Source: Bradyrhizobium viridifuturi (GTDB lineage Bacteria > Pseudomonadota > Alphaproteobacteria > Rhizobiales > Xanthobacteraceae). From it: a DNA stretch of 64,000 nucleotides. Position 1 is the first letter of the stretch; every line of letters starts with the position of its first letter. Below are positions 24,937 to 33,480 of the stretch, piece by piece. The notes beneath the pieces are model-generated. The model ran no database searches. It saw only the letters and a program-made list of their open reading frames with translations, and was not told the DNA's origin. The position numbers and the translations under genes were made by a program. Where the stretch lies: the NCBI RefSeq assembly GCF_001238275.1, contig NZ_LGTB01000019.1, positions 62,001 through 126,000 of the forward strand. Reading direction: 5' to 3'.

Positions 24937-25821
24937 TTAGATCCCCAAAATCTTCCGCGCGTTGGCCTTCAAAACCTTCGGCCGGATCTCCTCGCGAATG
25001 TCGAGCTTTGCAAAATCGGCGAGCCAGCGGTCCGGCGTGATGACAGGCCAGTCGGAGCCGAACAGCATCTTGTCCTGCAGGATCGAGTTGATGTAGCGCA
25101 CCAGGATCGGCGGGAAATATTTCGGCGACCAGCCGGAGAGGTCGATATAGACGTTCGGCTTGTGGGTCGCGACCGACAGCGCCTCTTCCTGCCAGGGGAA
25201 GGAGGGATGCGCGAGGATGATCTTGAGGTCGGGAAAATCCGCCGCGACGTCGTCCATGTACATCGGGTTGGAATATTTCAGCCGCATCCCCATGCCGCCC
25301 GGCATGCCGGATCCGACGCCGGTCTGGCCGGTATGAAACAGCGCGATCGCGCCGCCGTCATTGATCGCTTCGTAGAGCGGATAGGCCATCCGGTCGTTGG
25401 CGTAGAAGCCCTGCATGGTCGGGTGGAATTTGAAGCCGCGAACGCCGTAGTCCTCGATCAGCCTGCGCGCCTCGCGGACGCCGAGCTTGCCCTTGTGCGG
25501 GTCGATCGAGACGAACGGGATCAGGACGTCGAGATGATCGGATGCGACCTCGAGCATTTCGAGATTGTTGTAGCGGCGGAAGCCGGTCTCGCGTTCGGCA
25601 TCGACCGGGAAGATCACCGCGGCGATGTTCTTGGCGCGGTAATAGGCCGCGGTCTCCGGCACGGTCGGCGGATGCTTGTGCGGCGACTTGAAGTAGTCGG
25701 CCATCTGCGCCTGGAAGTCGTCATAGCCGTCGTCGCCATGCATGCCGCACGGCTCCTCGGCATGGGTGTGGATGTCGATCGCTGTGACCTTTTCGATGTC
25801 GGGCAGTTTGAGCTTGGGCAT
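24937..25821 (-). CDS. amidohydrolase-family metal-dependent hydrolase (amidohydrolase 2 type)
   Basis: 294 residues from ATG 25821 (MPKLKLPDIEKVTAIDIHTH); a longer upstream frame is basic and non-homologous. TIM-barrel metal site: DIHTHAEEP supplies the H-x-H; RGFKFHPTMQGFYAND, then ALFHTGQTG; LAHPSFPWQEEAL and FGSDWPVITPDRW supply the later His and the catalytic Asp. This matches the ACMSD / 4-oxalomesaconate hydratase / sulfomuconolactone hydrolase group, which acts on ring-cleavage intermediates. It is the only gene in its unit and has a palindromic operator candidate 42 bases upstream. Confidence 0.92.
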   Translation of the reverse strand: MPKLKLPDIEKVTAIDIHTHAEEPCGMHGDDGYDDFQAQMADYFKSPHKHPPTVPETAAYYRAKNIAAVIFPVDAERETGFRRYNNLEMLEVASDHLDVLIPFVSIDPHKGKLGVREARRLIEDYGVRGFKFHPTMQGFYANDRMAYPLYEAINDGGAIALFHTGQTGVGSGMPGGMGMRLKYSNPMYMDDVAADFPDLKIILAHPSFPWQEEALSVATHKPNVYIDLSGWSPKYFPPILVRYINSILQDKMLFGSDWPVITPDRWLADFAKLDIREEIRPKVLKANARKILGI

Positions 25822-26308
25822 TCGGCTTCCCCGGCGGCGCGTTTGTTGGTGATGGAAAATAATTATATGATATAACGATTTTCGCAAGCGGTCTGGTTGA
25901 TGGGCGCGAGGTTGCCGACGGCTCCTGGTTCGGATGGGAAGCATACAGGGATCGGTCCGGGCCCGCGCGCAGGCCCGATTCGCCGGTCTTGCGGCCGCCG
26001 TCAGGGTGTGCGGGCGGGACAAGCCGCGGCGCGACAATCGCTGCGGTCGCCGTTTCCGAAGCGATCTCAATGGTATGGACGAGTGGCGGAGGTGGGGTCT
26101 AGGCCGGGATAGGGCCGAAAATCGGCCCATCTCGGTTGACATTTAACGGTCCGATGGCTTAGAACCCGGCCGTCCCGCGCGGCAGGCCGCTTGTCGGGAT
26201 AAATCCCATTTGGCCAACTTTTGGCTAGCCTGGTATGGCTTGCCCGAGTGTTGGCATTGATCAGGTACGGCCTCCAACACGGGCCTTTCGAAGTAACAGG
26301 ATTGTCCC
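25822..26308. other. gene-free divergent promoter region (amidohydrolase / rpmJ)
   Basis: 487 bases. The part next to the amidohydrolase is strikingly AT-rich (25855-25886) and includes a perfect palindrome. The part next to rpmJ (26243-26283) can form a stem with CCCGAGTGTTGG and CCAACACGGG arms, possibly a leader structure. No open frame in between looks coding. Confidence 0.55.
25863..25875. promoter_or_regulatory. 13-bp perfect palindrome, operator candidate
   Basis: TTATATGATATAA is fully symmetric about its central G and lies 42 bases upstream of the amidohydrolase start, in the AT-rich island of otherwise GC-rich DNA. Its size suits a GntR-type dimer, but no such regulator gene is adjacent. 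Binding is inferred. Confidence 0.5.
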
Positions 26309-26434
26309 ATGAAGGTCCGTAACTCGCTGAAGTCGCTGCGCGGCCGCCATCGCAACAACCGTCTGGTCCGCCGCAAGGGCCGCGTCTACGTGATCAACAA
26401 GGTCCAGCGCCGCTTCAAAGCGCGCCAGGGTTGA
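26309..26434 (+). CDS. rpmJ: 50S ribosomal protein L36
   Basis: 41 residues (MKVRNSLKSLRGRHRNNRLV, RRKGRVYVINKVQRRFKARQ, G). It is the alphaproteobacterial version of L36, which lacks the four zinc ligands of the classical protein and has the MKVxNSLKSLxxRHRxNRxVRRKGR pattern. It binds 23S rRNA in the large subunit. It is monocistronic, as is normal in this group, with a possible structured leader (26243-26283). It falls below typical gene-finder length limits but is unmistakable. Confidence 0.97.
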   Translation: MKVRNSLKSLRGRHRNNRLVRRKGRVYVINKVQRRFKARQG

Positions 26435-26544
26435 TTGCACGCGGATTGGCGTGTTGCGCCGGTCCCAGTCCCAATACGTCTCTTTCACAGGTCTTTGACG
26501 CCGCGCTGCTTTGCAGTGCGGCTTTGTGCGTCTAGACTTCGGCC

Positions 26545-27201
26545 ATGGGATTAAACTTCTTTGGCCCGACCAACCGCCGGCTGGCGATCCTGATCGCCGC
26601 GCTGCTGGCCATGCCTGTCGCCGCCGCCGCGCAGGACGATCCGCGGGTGATCCCGCCGCCGAAAGCTCAGAAGAAGCTACCCGAAGCTCCGACCAAGCTG
26701 CCGAAGGTTCCGGCCGACCGTACTCGCGGACTGGATTTCCTGTTCGGCGCCCTGAAGGCTGCGCCCGATGAAGATAGCGCCCGCCACGTCGAGGCGCGGA
26801 TCTGGGCGCTGTGGCTGCAAACCCCGAGCGATACCGCGGCGTTGCTGATGGTGCGCGCCAAGGCTGCGCTCGACGCCCAGAATGTCGATGTCGCGCTGAA
26901 GCTGCTGGACGCGGTGATCAAGCTGCGGCCCGATTATGTCGAGGCCTGGAACCGGCGTGCGACGATCTACTACCTGAAGAACGACTACGTTCGTTCGCTG
27001 GGAGATCTGCAGCAGGTGCTGACCCGTGAGCCCCGCCATTTCGGCGCGCTGGCGGGTGTCGGCATGATCATGCAGGACATGGGCGACGACAAGCGCGCGC
27101 TGGACGCCTTCCGCAAGGCGCTGGCTGTCGACCCCTACCTCGAGAAGGTGCCGCAGATCGTCAAGCAGCTGACCGAGAAGGTCGAAGGCCGCGACATCTG
27201 A
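26545..27201 (+). CDS. exported tetratricopeptide-repeat protein
   Basis: 218 residues. The N-terminal signal sequence (MGLNFFGPTNRRLAILIAAL to AAAAQ) is followed by a Pro/Lys-rich linker (PPPKAQKKLPEAPTKLPKVP). Residues about 80-210 hold three or four TPR units: SDTAALLMVRAKAALDAQNV, PDYVEAWNRRATIYYLKNDY, PRHFGALAGVGMIMQDMGDD and KRALDAFRKALAVDP. This is a periplasmic scaffold-like protein widely conserved in Bradyrhizobiaceae. No enzymatic domain is seen. Partners are unknown; TPR proteins bind other proteins. Confidence 0.88.
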   Translation: MGLNFFGPTNRRLAILIAALLAMPVAAAAQDDPRVIPPPKAQKKLPEAPTKLPKVPADRTRGLDFLFGALKAAPDEDSARHVEARIWALWLQTPSDTAALLMVRAKAALDAQNVDVALKLLDAVIKLRPDYVEAWNRRATIYYLKNDYVRSLGDLQQVLTREPRHFGALAGVGMIMQDMGDDKRALDAFRKALAVDPYLEKVPQIVKQLTEKVEGRDI

Positions 27202-27298
27202 TTTGCCTACGATTGATCGCGATCGCGGTCCGATGGACGCGAATGGGCACGTTAGCGCGAGCTTGATGCCTGCTCGCGGTACGGTCCGGCGCAGGAGA

Positions 27299-27475
27299 CT
27301 AATGCAGGAACTTGCCGCGGGACGCGCTGTCTTGGGCGATGGCAGCATAGAATTGCTGAAGCTCCGCCTCCAGGTGCTCATTCACGAGCAACAACGCCTT
27401 CAGGGCGCCGCGCAGGTCGCCATTGCAACTCGCCACGATCTGGTCGATGGCCGCATCGCTAGGGTCGGAAATCAT
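27299..27475 (-). CDS. small hypothetical protein, 58 residues
   Basis: ATG 27475 is preceded by a strong GGAGGAG seven bases upstream. The product starts MISDPSDAAIDQIVASCNGD and ends FYAAIAQDSASRGKFLH. It is helical and amphipathic, with a central ALKALLLVNEHLEAELQQFY stretch that could dimerise. It is convergent with the TPR gene. Short proteins beginning SDPSDAAIDQ with an L-R-G-A-L-K-A-L-L motif recur in rhizobia as I recall, but no function is known. The SD and codon usage support a real gene. Confidence 0.7.
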   Translation of the reverse strand: MISDPSDAAIDQIVASCNGDLRGALKALLLVNEHLEAELQQFYAAIAQDSASRGKFLH

Positions 27476-27836
27476 GGTACTCCTCCGATTACTTCCCGTT
27501 GAACTCGTCGTGCGGACGCGGGTTCCCGTGAACCTTGTGGATAGGCCAAGAAGCGTTCCGGTAGCGTCCCGGACTGGATGTAGCCTCGCGTCTCATGGCG
27601 AAATTGCCACCTTCAATCTATGAAATTACTAATGACGCGGGTATGAACCCGCTATCCACAGGCTGGGCGCATTGTGGACAACTCAGTGCCCGGCGCGGAC
27701 CCGGAAAATCGGCATTGGCCTTGCGAACCAGAGCGGGCCCGGGCAGGCGCCAAGTCCGGTGCCGTGCGAAACCTGATTTCGGCTACCCCGTAATTTCCAG
27801 ACCCTTCAACTCCCCAACAGCCTCCGGATCCCCTTG
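27476..27836. other. gene-free region with three DnaA-box-like 9-mers
   Basis: About 360 bases without a credible gene. Three near-consensus DnaA boxes occur: CTATCCACA on the minus strand at 27536-27544, CTATCCACA on the plus strand at 27652-27660 and TTGTCCACA on the minus strand at 27673-27681, each one base from TTATCCACA. An AT-richer patch (27600-27645) lies between. It could be a minor DnaA-binding locus, a regulated promoter or chance. Confidence 0.4.
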
Positions 27837-28811
27837 ATGTTGACCGCGATCATCGCACTGGCGGCCGCCGGGCTGGCGCTGACCTTGTTGCTGACCTTGG
27901 CGACGCAAATCGGCGTGGCGTTGATCCAGCGCGCCTTTCCGCCGCAGGGCCGCATGGTCGATGTGGCCGGCGCGCGGTTGCATGTGGTCGAGCTCGGACC
28001 GCGCGATGCCGCGGGGCCGCCCATCGTGATGCTGCATGGCGCAAGCTCAAATCTCCGCGCGATGCAGCCGCTCGGCGAGCGCATTGCCGGGACGCGCCGG
28101 GTGATCCTGGTCGACCGGCCGGGGCACGGCTGGAGCACGCGCGAGCGCGTCGCGGATTCGATGCCCGAAATCCAGGGCCGGATGATCGTGGAGGCGCTGA
28201 ACAAGATCGGCGTCAGCAGCGCGATCGTGGTGGCGCATTCCTGGGCCGGCGCGCTTGCGCTGCGCATGGCGCTCGATCATCCGGAGCGCGTTGCAGGCCT
28301 CGTGCTGCTCGCCCCGGTCGCCTATCCCTGGCGAGGTGGCGCCGGCCGCTATAATGATGTGATCTCGACGCCGCTGATCGGGCCGTTGCTTGCACACACG
28401 GTCACGCTGCCGCTCGGCTATCTCGTCGCCAATTCAGGCGCGAGCGGTGTGTTCGCGCCGCAGCCGATGCCGGACGATTTCGTCCGCGACAGCGCGACAT
28501 TGCTGTTACTGCGCCCGCGCGAATTCACCGCCAATGCGCGCGACCTCGTCACGTTGAAAGCCGCTGTCGTTGAACAGGCGCCGCGCTATGCGGAAATCAA
28601 GGCGCCGCTGTCGATCCTGTCGGGTGACGTCGACAAGACGGTCACGACCGGCATCCATTCGCGGCTGCTCGCAGCCACAGTGCCGCACGCAAAGCTCATC
28701 GTGCTGCCCGGCGTCGGCCACATGGTGCAGTACGCCGCGTCCGATCTGGTGGCCTCCGGGATCGAGACGATGGCCGACCGGATGACGCGGGACATTGTGA
28801 CGGCGCAATAG
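27837..28811 (+). CDS. membrane-anchored alpha/beta hydrolase
   Basis: 324 residues from ATG 27837 (TTG at 27834 is the alternative). An N-terminal hydrophobic helix (MLTAIIALAAAGLALTLLLT) is probably an uncleaved anchor. The fold is shown by PPIVMLHGASSNLRAM (oxyanion loop), ILVDRPGHGWS, then VVAHSWAGALALRMAL with G/A-x-S-x-G-like nucleophile elbow (Ser in AHSWAG), LSILSGDVDKTVT for the acid and LPGVGHMVQYAA for the histidine. The family includes haloalkane dehalogenase-like and ester hydrolases; the substrate is unknown. It precedes poxB by 108 bases. Confidence 0.88.
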   Translation: MLTAIIALAAAGLALTLLLTLATQIGVALIQRAFPPQGRMVDVAGARLHVVELGPRDAAGPPIVMLHGASSNLRAMQPLGERIAGTRRVILVDRPGHGWSTRERVADSMPEIQGRMIVEALNKIGVSSAIVVAHSWAGALALRMALDHPERVAGLVLLAPVAYPWRGGAGRYNDVISTPLIGPLLAHTVTLPLGYLVANSGASGVFAPQPMPDDFVRDSATLLLLRPREFTANARDLVTLKAAVVEQAPRYAEIKAPLSILSGDVDKTVTTGIHSRLLAATVPHAKLIVLPGVGHMVQYAASDLVASGIETMADRMTRDIVTAQ

Positions 28812-28919
28812 CCGCCGCCTGGTCGCCGCGCGAATGTGATCCGGCAAGACTTGCGCCGCCGTGTGGCGCCGAACATCATGTCACGCGCGGTTTTCCGGTT
28901 TCATCAAAGGACGTCTCTC

Positions 28920-30656
28920 ATGCGGATCGACAACATCGCCGACCTCATCGCCGAAACCCTTGCCCAGGCCGGCGTGAAGCGCATCTACGGTGTCGTCGGC
29001 GACAGTCTCAACGGCTTGACCGAGGCTCTGCGCAAGCGCGGCACGATCGACTGGCTGCATGTGCGCCACGAAGAGGTGGCAGCGTTCGCCGCCGCCGCCG
29101 AATCCCAGATCACGGGCGATCTTGCGGTGTGCGCAGGTTCCTGCGGGCCGGGCAATCTGCATCTCATCAACGGCCTGTTCGACGCGCATCGCAGCCGTAC
29201 GCCGGTGCTGGCACTGGCGGCGCAGATACCGTCGGCCGAGATCGGCGGCGGCTATTTCCAGGAGACCCATCCGCAGGACCTGTTCCGCGAATGCAGCCAT
29301 TATTGCGAGCTGGTGTCGGATCCGGCGCAGCTGCCCTACATGCTGGAGAACGCGATCCGCGCCGCGGTCGGCAAGCGCGGCGTCGCGGTGCTGGTGCTGC
29401 CGGGCGACGTCGCGATGCGGCCGGCGCCGAAGCGCGACATCGCGCCGAATGCCGGCCTGCTGCCGCCGGTGCCGGTGGTGCGTCCGGCGGATGCCGAGCT
29501 GAACGCGCTGGCCGCGCTGCTCAACGGCGCGAAGCGCGTCACGCTGTTCTGCGGCCGCGGCTGCGCTGGGGCGCATGACGGCTTGCTCAAGCTCGCCGAG
29601 ACGCTGAAGAGTCCGATCGTGCATGCGCTCGGCGGCAAGGAATATGTCGAATACGACAACCCCTACGACGTCGGCATGACCGGCTTCATCGGGTTCTCCT
29701 CCGGCTATGCCGCGATGCATGGCTGCGACGTGCTGCTGATGCTCGGCACCGACTTCCCCTACAAGCAGTTCTTCCCGACCGGCATCAGCATCGCCCAGGT
29801 CGACCTCCGTCCCGAAAATCTCGGCCGTCGCTGCAAGCTCGATCTCGGCATCGTCGGCGATGTCGGCGAGACCATCGCCGCGCTGTTGCCGAAGCTCACC
29901 CCGAAGACCGACCGCAAGTTTCTCGACGCCAGCCTCGCGCATTACAAGGACGCCCGTGCCGGGCTCGACGATCTCGCCCGCGGCAAGCCGGGGCAAAAGC
30001 CGATCCATCCGCAATACCTAGCGCGGCTGCTCAGCGAGCAGGCCAGCGAAGATGCGGTGTTCACCGCCGATGTCGGCACGCCGACGATCTGGGCCGCGCG
30101 CTATTTGAAGATGAACGGCCGCCGCCGGCTGGTCGGCTCCTGGGTGCACGGCTCGATGGCCAATGCGATGGCGCATGCGATCGGCGCGCAGGCGACGCAA
30201 CCCACCCGGCAGGTGGTGTCGATGTCCGGCGACGGCGGCTTCGCCATGCTGATGGGCGATCTGATCACGCTGACCCAGGCCAAGCTGCCGGTGAAGGTCG
30301 TGATCTTCAACAACAGCGTGCTCGGCTTCGTCGCGCTGGAGATGAAGGCCGCCGGCTTCATCGAGACCGGGGTCGATCTGAAGAATCCGGATTTCGCGGC
30401 GATGGCCCGCGCGATGGGTATTCACGGCGTCAGGGTGGAGGATCCCGGCGAGCTCGAGGGCGCGATCCGCAACGTCTTCGCGCATGACGGCCCGGCCGTG
30501 CTCGATGTCGTGACCGCGACGCAGGAATTGTCGATGCCGCCGACCATCACGCTGGAGCAGGTGAAGGGCTTCAGCCTGTGGGTGCTGCGCGCCGTGATGA
30601 GCGGCCGCGGCGACGAGGTGGTCGACCTCGCCAAGACCAATCTCCTGCCGCGCTGA
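28920..30656 (+). CDS. poxB: pyruvate dehydrogenase (quinone), pyruvate oxidase family
   Basis: 578 residues from ATG 28920, with AAAGGA eight bases upstream. Thiamine-diphosphate enzyme architecture: N-terminal Pyr domain with RIYGVVGDSLNGLTEAL and the catalytic Glu in VRHEEVAAFAAAAE; central FAD/Rossmann domain (about 190-330); C-terminal PP domain with MSGDGGFAMLMGDLITLTQA and FNNSVLGFV, the GDG-x26-NN ThDP motif. Length and motifs fit PoxB, which decarboxylates pyruvate to acetate and passes electrons to ubiquinone. The C-terminal FSLWVLRAVMSGRGDEVVDL resembles the membrane-associating end of PoxB. A broad acetolactate-synthase-like role is less likely given the GGGYFQETHPQDLF feature of PoxB. 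Confidence 0.93.
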   Translation: MRIDNIADLIAETLAQAGVKRIYGVVGDSLNGLTEALRKRGTIDWLHVRHEEVAAFAAAAESQITGDLAVCAGSCGPGNLHLINGLFDAHRSRTPVLALAAQIPSAEIGGGYFQETHPQDLFRECSHYCELVSDPAQLPYMLENAIRAAVGKRGVAVLVLPGDVAMRPAPKRDIAPNAGLLPPVPVVRPADAELNALAALLNGAKRVTLFCGRGCAGAHDGLLKLAETLKSPIVHALGGKEYVEYDNPYDVGMTGFIGFSSGYAAMHGCDVLLMLGTDFPYKQFFPTGISIAQVDLRPENLGRRCKLDLGIVGDVGETIAALLPKLTPKTDRKFLDASLAHYKDARAGLDDLARGKPGQKPIHPQYLARLLSEQASEDAVFTADVGTPTIWAARYLKMNGRRRLVGSWVHGSMANAMAHAIGAQATQPTRQVVSMSGDGGFAMLMGDLITLTQAKLPVKVVIFNNSVLGFVALEMKAAGFIETGVDLKNPDFAAMARAMGIHGVRVEDPGELEGAIRNVFAHDGPAVLDVVTATQELSMPPTITLEQVKGFSLWVLRAVMSGRGDEVVDLAKTNLLPR

Positions 30657-30690
30657 TCGCCGCGGCAGGGCATTGTCAGATCAGAGAGCA

Positions 30691-30728
30691 AGAACGGGAT
30701 GGCGCTTCGAGGAAAGCCATCCCGTTCT
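30691..30728. terminator. bidirectional terminator between poxB and cytochrome c
   Basis: AGAACGGGATGGC and its exact complement flank a 12-base loop, located between the stop codons of two convergent genes (30656 and 30747). It would serve both strands. Confidence 0.85.
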
Positions 30729-30746
30729 AACGTCCGATACCGCCGA

Positions 30747-31142
30747 TTACTGCTTCTGCTTGCCGTCCTTGTCGAAGGACGAAATGTAGGCCCAAACGTT
30801 CTGGGCCTCGGTCTCGTTCTTGATGCCGGCGAACGCCATCTTGGTGCCGGGGATCTTGGCCTTCGGATCCTTGATGTATTCGAGGAACTGATCCTTGTTC
30901 CAGGTGATGCCGGAATTCTTGTTGGCATCGGAATAGTTGTAGTCCGGCGCGGTGCCGGAGTGGCGGCCGTCGAGGCCGTTGAGCTCGGGGCCGACCTTGT
31001 TCTTGGCGCCCTCGCCGATCGCGTGACAGGCGAGGCATTTGTTGAACGAGGTCTTGCCGGCGGCGGCATCCTGCGCCAGCGCGGAGGATGCTGTGGCCAG
31101 CGATGTGACGACCGCCAGCGCGCTCAAGGTCTTTAGGTTCAT
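30747..31142 (-). CDS. periplasmic class I cytochrome c (c2/c550 type)
   Basis: 131 residues from ATG 31142. Signal peptide 1-23 (MNLKTLSALAVVTSLATASS to ALAQ). Heme is attached at CLACH (Cys-x-x-Cys-His) near residue 35, and the axial Met is in KIPGTKMAFAGIKN near residue 100. The length and the GPELNGLDGRHSGTAPDYNYSD segment place it with the mitochondrial-like c2/c550 cytochromes; it may be the cycA homologue. It shuttles electrons between the bc1 complex and oxidases or periplasmic reductases. Convergent with poxB. Confidence 0.92.
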   Translation of the reverse strand: MNLKTLSALAVVTSLATASSALAQDAAAGKTSFNKCLACHAIGEGAKNKVGPELNGLDGRHSGTAPDYNYSDANKNSGITWNKDQFLEYIKDPKAKIPGTKMAFAGIKNETEAQNVWAYISSFDKDGKQKQ

Positions 31143-31376
31143 GGGGTTCTCTTCGTTTCGTCCCGGGAGGTAGTGATCTTTTGTGGCATGTCCGGCTTGG
31201 ACAGGACAAGCCACGAAACTTTGACAGGTTTCATGACCGCCCGCTTGTCCGAGAGAGAACTCGCCCTTGCGGCGCGGGGCAATCCGACCTTCGGCCGGGC
31301 GACTGAAACAGGTGCAGACGTGATTGATTTGTCGTAACAAATCGGCAAAGGGCAAAAGCCCGCGGAGGGAACACCG

Positions 31377-32869
31377 ATGTCCATCATGATGCCGGCGGCC
31401 GACCAGGCCGTGCTTTCACGCCGCGCCGAGATCGTGGCCGCCCTGCGCACCATCGTTCCGGGCGAGGGTGTGATCGATAGCGCCGCCGAGATGCTGGCCT
31501 ATGAATCCGACGGCCTGACCGCCTATCGGCAGCCGCCGATGGTCGTGGTGCTGCCCGATACCACCGAGCAGGTCGCGAAGGTCCTCAAATACTGCCAGGG
31601 GCAGGGCATCAAGGTGGTGCCGCGCGGCTCCGGCACCTCGCTGTCCGGCGGCGCACTGCCGCTCGCCGACGGCGTGCTGCTGGGCCTCGGCAAGTTCAAG
31701 CGGATCCGCGAGATTGACTTCGACAACCGTGTCGTTGTCACCGAGCCCGGCGTCACCAACCTCGCGATCAGCCAGGCGGTCGCCCATGCCGGCTTCTACT
31801 ACGCGCCCGATCCGTCGTCGCAGATCGCCTGCTCGATCGGCGGCAACGTCGCGGAGAATTCCGGCGGCGTGCATTGCCTGAAATACGGCATGACCACCAA
31901 CAACGTGCTGGGCTGCGAGATCGTGCTGATGAACGGCGAGATCCTGCGCATCGGCGGCAAGTCCGCCGAGAATGCCGGCTATGATCTGATGGGCATCATC
32001 ACCGGCTCGGAGGGCCTGCTCGGCGTCATCACCGAGATCACGGTGCGCATCCTGCAGAAGCCGGAGACGGCGCGTGCGCTGATGGTCGCTTCGCCGAGGT
32101 CGAGGCGGCCGGCGAATGCGTGGCGCGGATCATCGGCGCCGGCATCATCCCGGGCGGCATGGAGATGATGGACAAGCCCGCGATCCACGCTGCGGAGGCC
32201 TTCGTTCATGCCGGCTACCCGCTCGACGTCGAGGCGCTGCTGATCATCGAGCTCGACGGCCCCCAGATCGAGGTCGACGAGCTGATCACGCGGGTCGAGA
32301 CCATTGCCAAGGGCTGCGGCTCCGTGACGCTGCAGATTTCCAATTCGGAAGCCGAGCGCAACCTGTTCTGGGCCGGCCGCAAGGCCGCATTCCCCGCGGT
32401 CGGGCGCATCTCGCCAGATTATCTCTGCATGGACGGCACCATCCCGCGCGGCGCGTTGCCGAAGGCGCTGGCGCGGATCCGCGACCTCTCGGAGAAATAC
32501 GGCCTCGGCGTCGCCAATGTGTTCCACGCCGGCGACGGCAATCTGCACCCCCTGATCCTCTATGATGCCAACAAGCCGGGCGAGATCGAGAAGGCCGAGG
32601 CGTTCGGCGCCGACATCCTGCGCTGCTGCGTCGAGCTCGGCGGCGTACTGACCGGCGAGCACGGCGTCGGCATCGAGAAGCGCGATTTGATGCCGGAGAT
32701 GTTCACCGAGATCGACCTCAGCCAGCAGCAGCGGCTGAAATGCGCCTTCGATGCCGAGGGCCTGCTCAACCCCGGCAAGGTGTTTCCGACGCTGCATCGC
32801 TGTGCCGAGCTCGGCCGCGTCCACGTCCACGCCGGCAAGCTGGCGTTTCCGGACATCCCGCGGTTCTAG
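31377..32869 (+). pseudogene. glcD: glycolate oxidase FAD-binding subunit GlcD, frameshifted
   Basis: The start ATG 31377 follows GGAGG. The FAD-binding PCMH domain reads YRQPPMVVVLPDTTEQVAKV, VPRGSGTSLSGGALPLADGV, EPGVTNLAISQAV and ACSIGGNVAENSGG. At about 32087 the frame shifts. One added G joins ALMV to GFAEVEAAGECVARIIGAG, and the C-terminal oxidase domain continues (FHAGDGNLHPLIL, LTGEHGVGIEKRDLM) to 32869. The restored product has about 497 residues, normal for GlcD. It oxidises glycolate to glyoxylate with GlcE and GlcF at the membrane. glcEF lie 3.2 kb downstream. The break is probably a sequencing deletion. Confidence 0.92.
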
Positions 32870-33279
32870 TACCGTCTCAGCAGGCCGACCGCCGCGCCGC
32901 TGTCGCCATATGTCGTGCAGGCTCTTTTCGGGTCTTCGATCAATTCCGCTCGGACGCGCTTGAAGGTCTTTCCGGCCGCTTCGGACACTTCGGGGCGGAA
33001 TTTATCCGGATCATAGTCATTGCCGTCGTGGGCCTTGATGGCCGCGTCAAAGGCGTTGATCATTGCCATCGCGGCATCAGGGCTGCCGAGCGCCCTTGCG
33101 CCGAGTTGAACGCCGCCGGCGCCATCGGCCTCATAGCCGGTGCAGCGTTGTTCGAGCACGGCAGCCGCAGTGGCGAGCTGTTCGACGAACGTTGCCTCGG
33201 CGTCGGTGAGAATTGCAGCACGCGCCTGTCCTGCCACCATCATCGAGAGCAGCGCGACGGCCATCAGTTTGATGTTCAC
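32866..33279 (-). CDS. small secreted hypothetical protein
   Basis: 137 residues. Signal peptide 1-21 (MNIKLMAVALLSMMVAGQAR, A). The mature part is mainly helical (TDAEATFVEQLATAAAVLEQ, then SPDAAMAMINAFDAAIKAHD) with two cysteines (RCTGYEA, RACTTYG), possibly a disulfide. No family is recognised; similar short exported proteins with an early and a late Cys are frequent in Bradyrhizobium. It is convergent with glcD and overlaps its last four bases. It is the first of four genes that separate glcD from glcE. Confidence 0.8.
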   Translation of the reverse strand: MNIKLMAVALLSMMVAGQARAAILTDAEATFVEQLATAAAVLEQRCTGYEADGAGGVQLGARALGSPDAAMAMINAFDAAIKAHDGNDYDPDKFRPEVSEAAGKTFKRVRAELIEDPKRACTTYGDSGAAVGLLRRY

Positions 33280-33480
33280 TGGGCGGTTCTCCCTGCGGCG
33301 GTCGCGCCGCGACCAAAATCACCGGTCGCCGAACGATACATTTCGACGGATTGTGCTCACCAACCGATAACCTTAACCGATGCTTGCCGCGACGGCCGTC
33401 AGGGCCACCGCTGCGCGTCGTGCAGTTTGCGGTCCGCACCATTTACACGGCCTTCAACTGTTCCCCGGTATTTTCCCAAG

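Noticed and set aside
27476..27836. Chromosomal replication origin
   Set aside because: Only three near-consensus DnaA boxes and no origin-associated genes; listed as a finding to test, not called.
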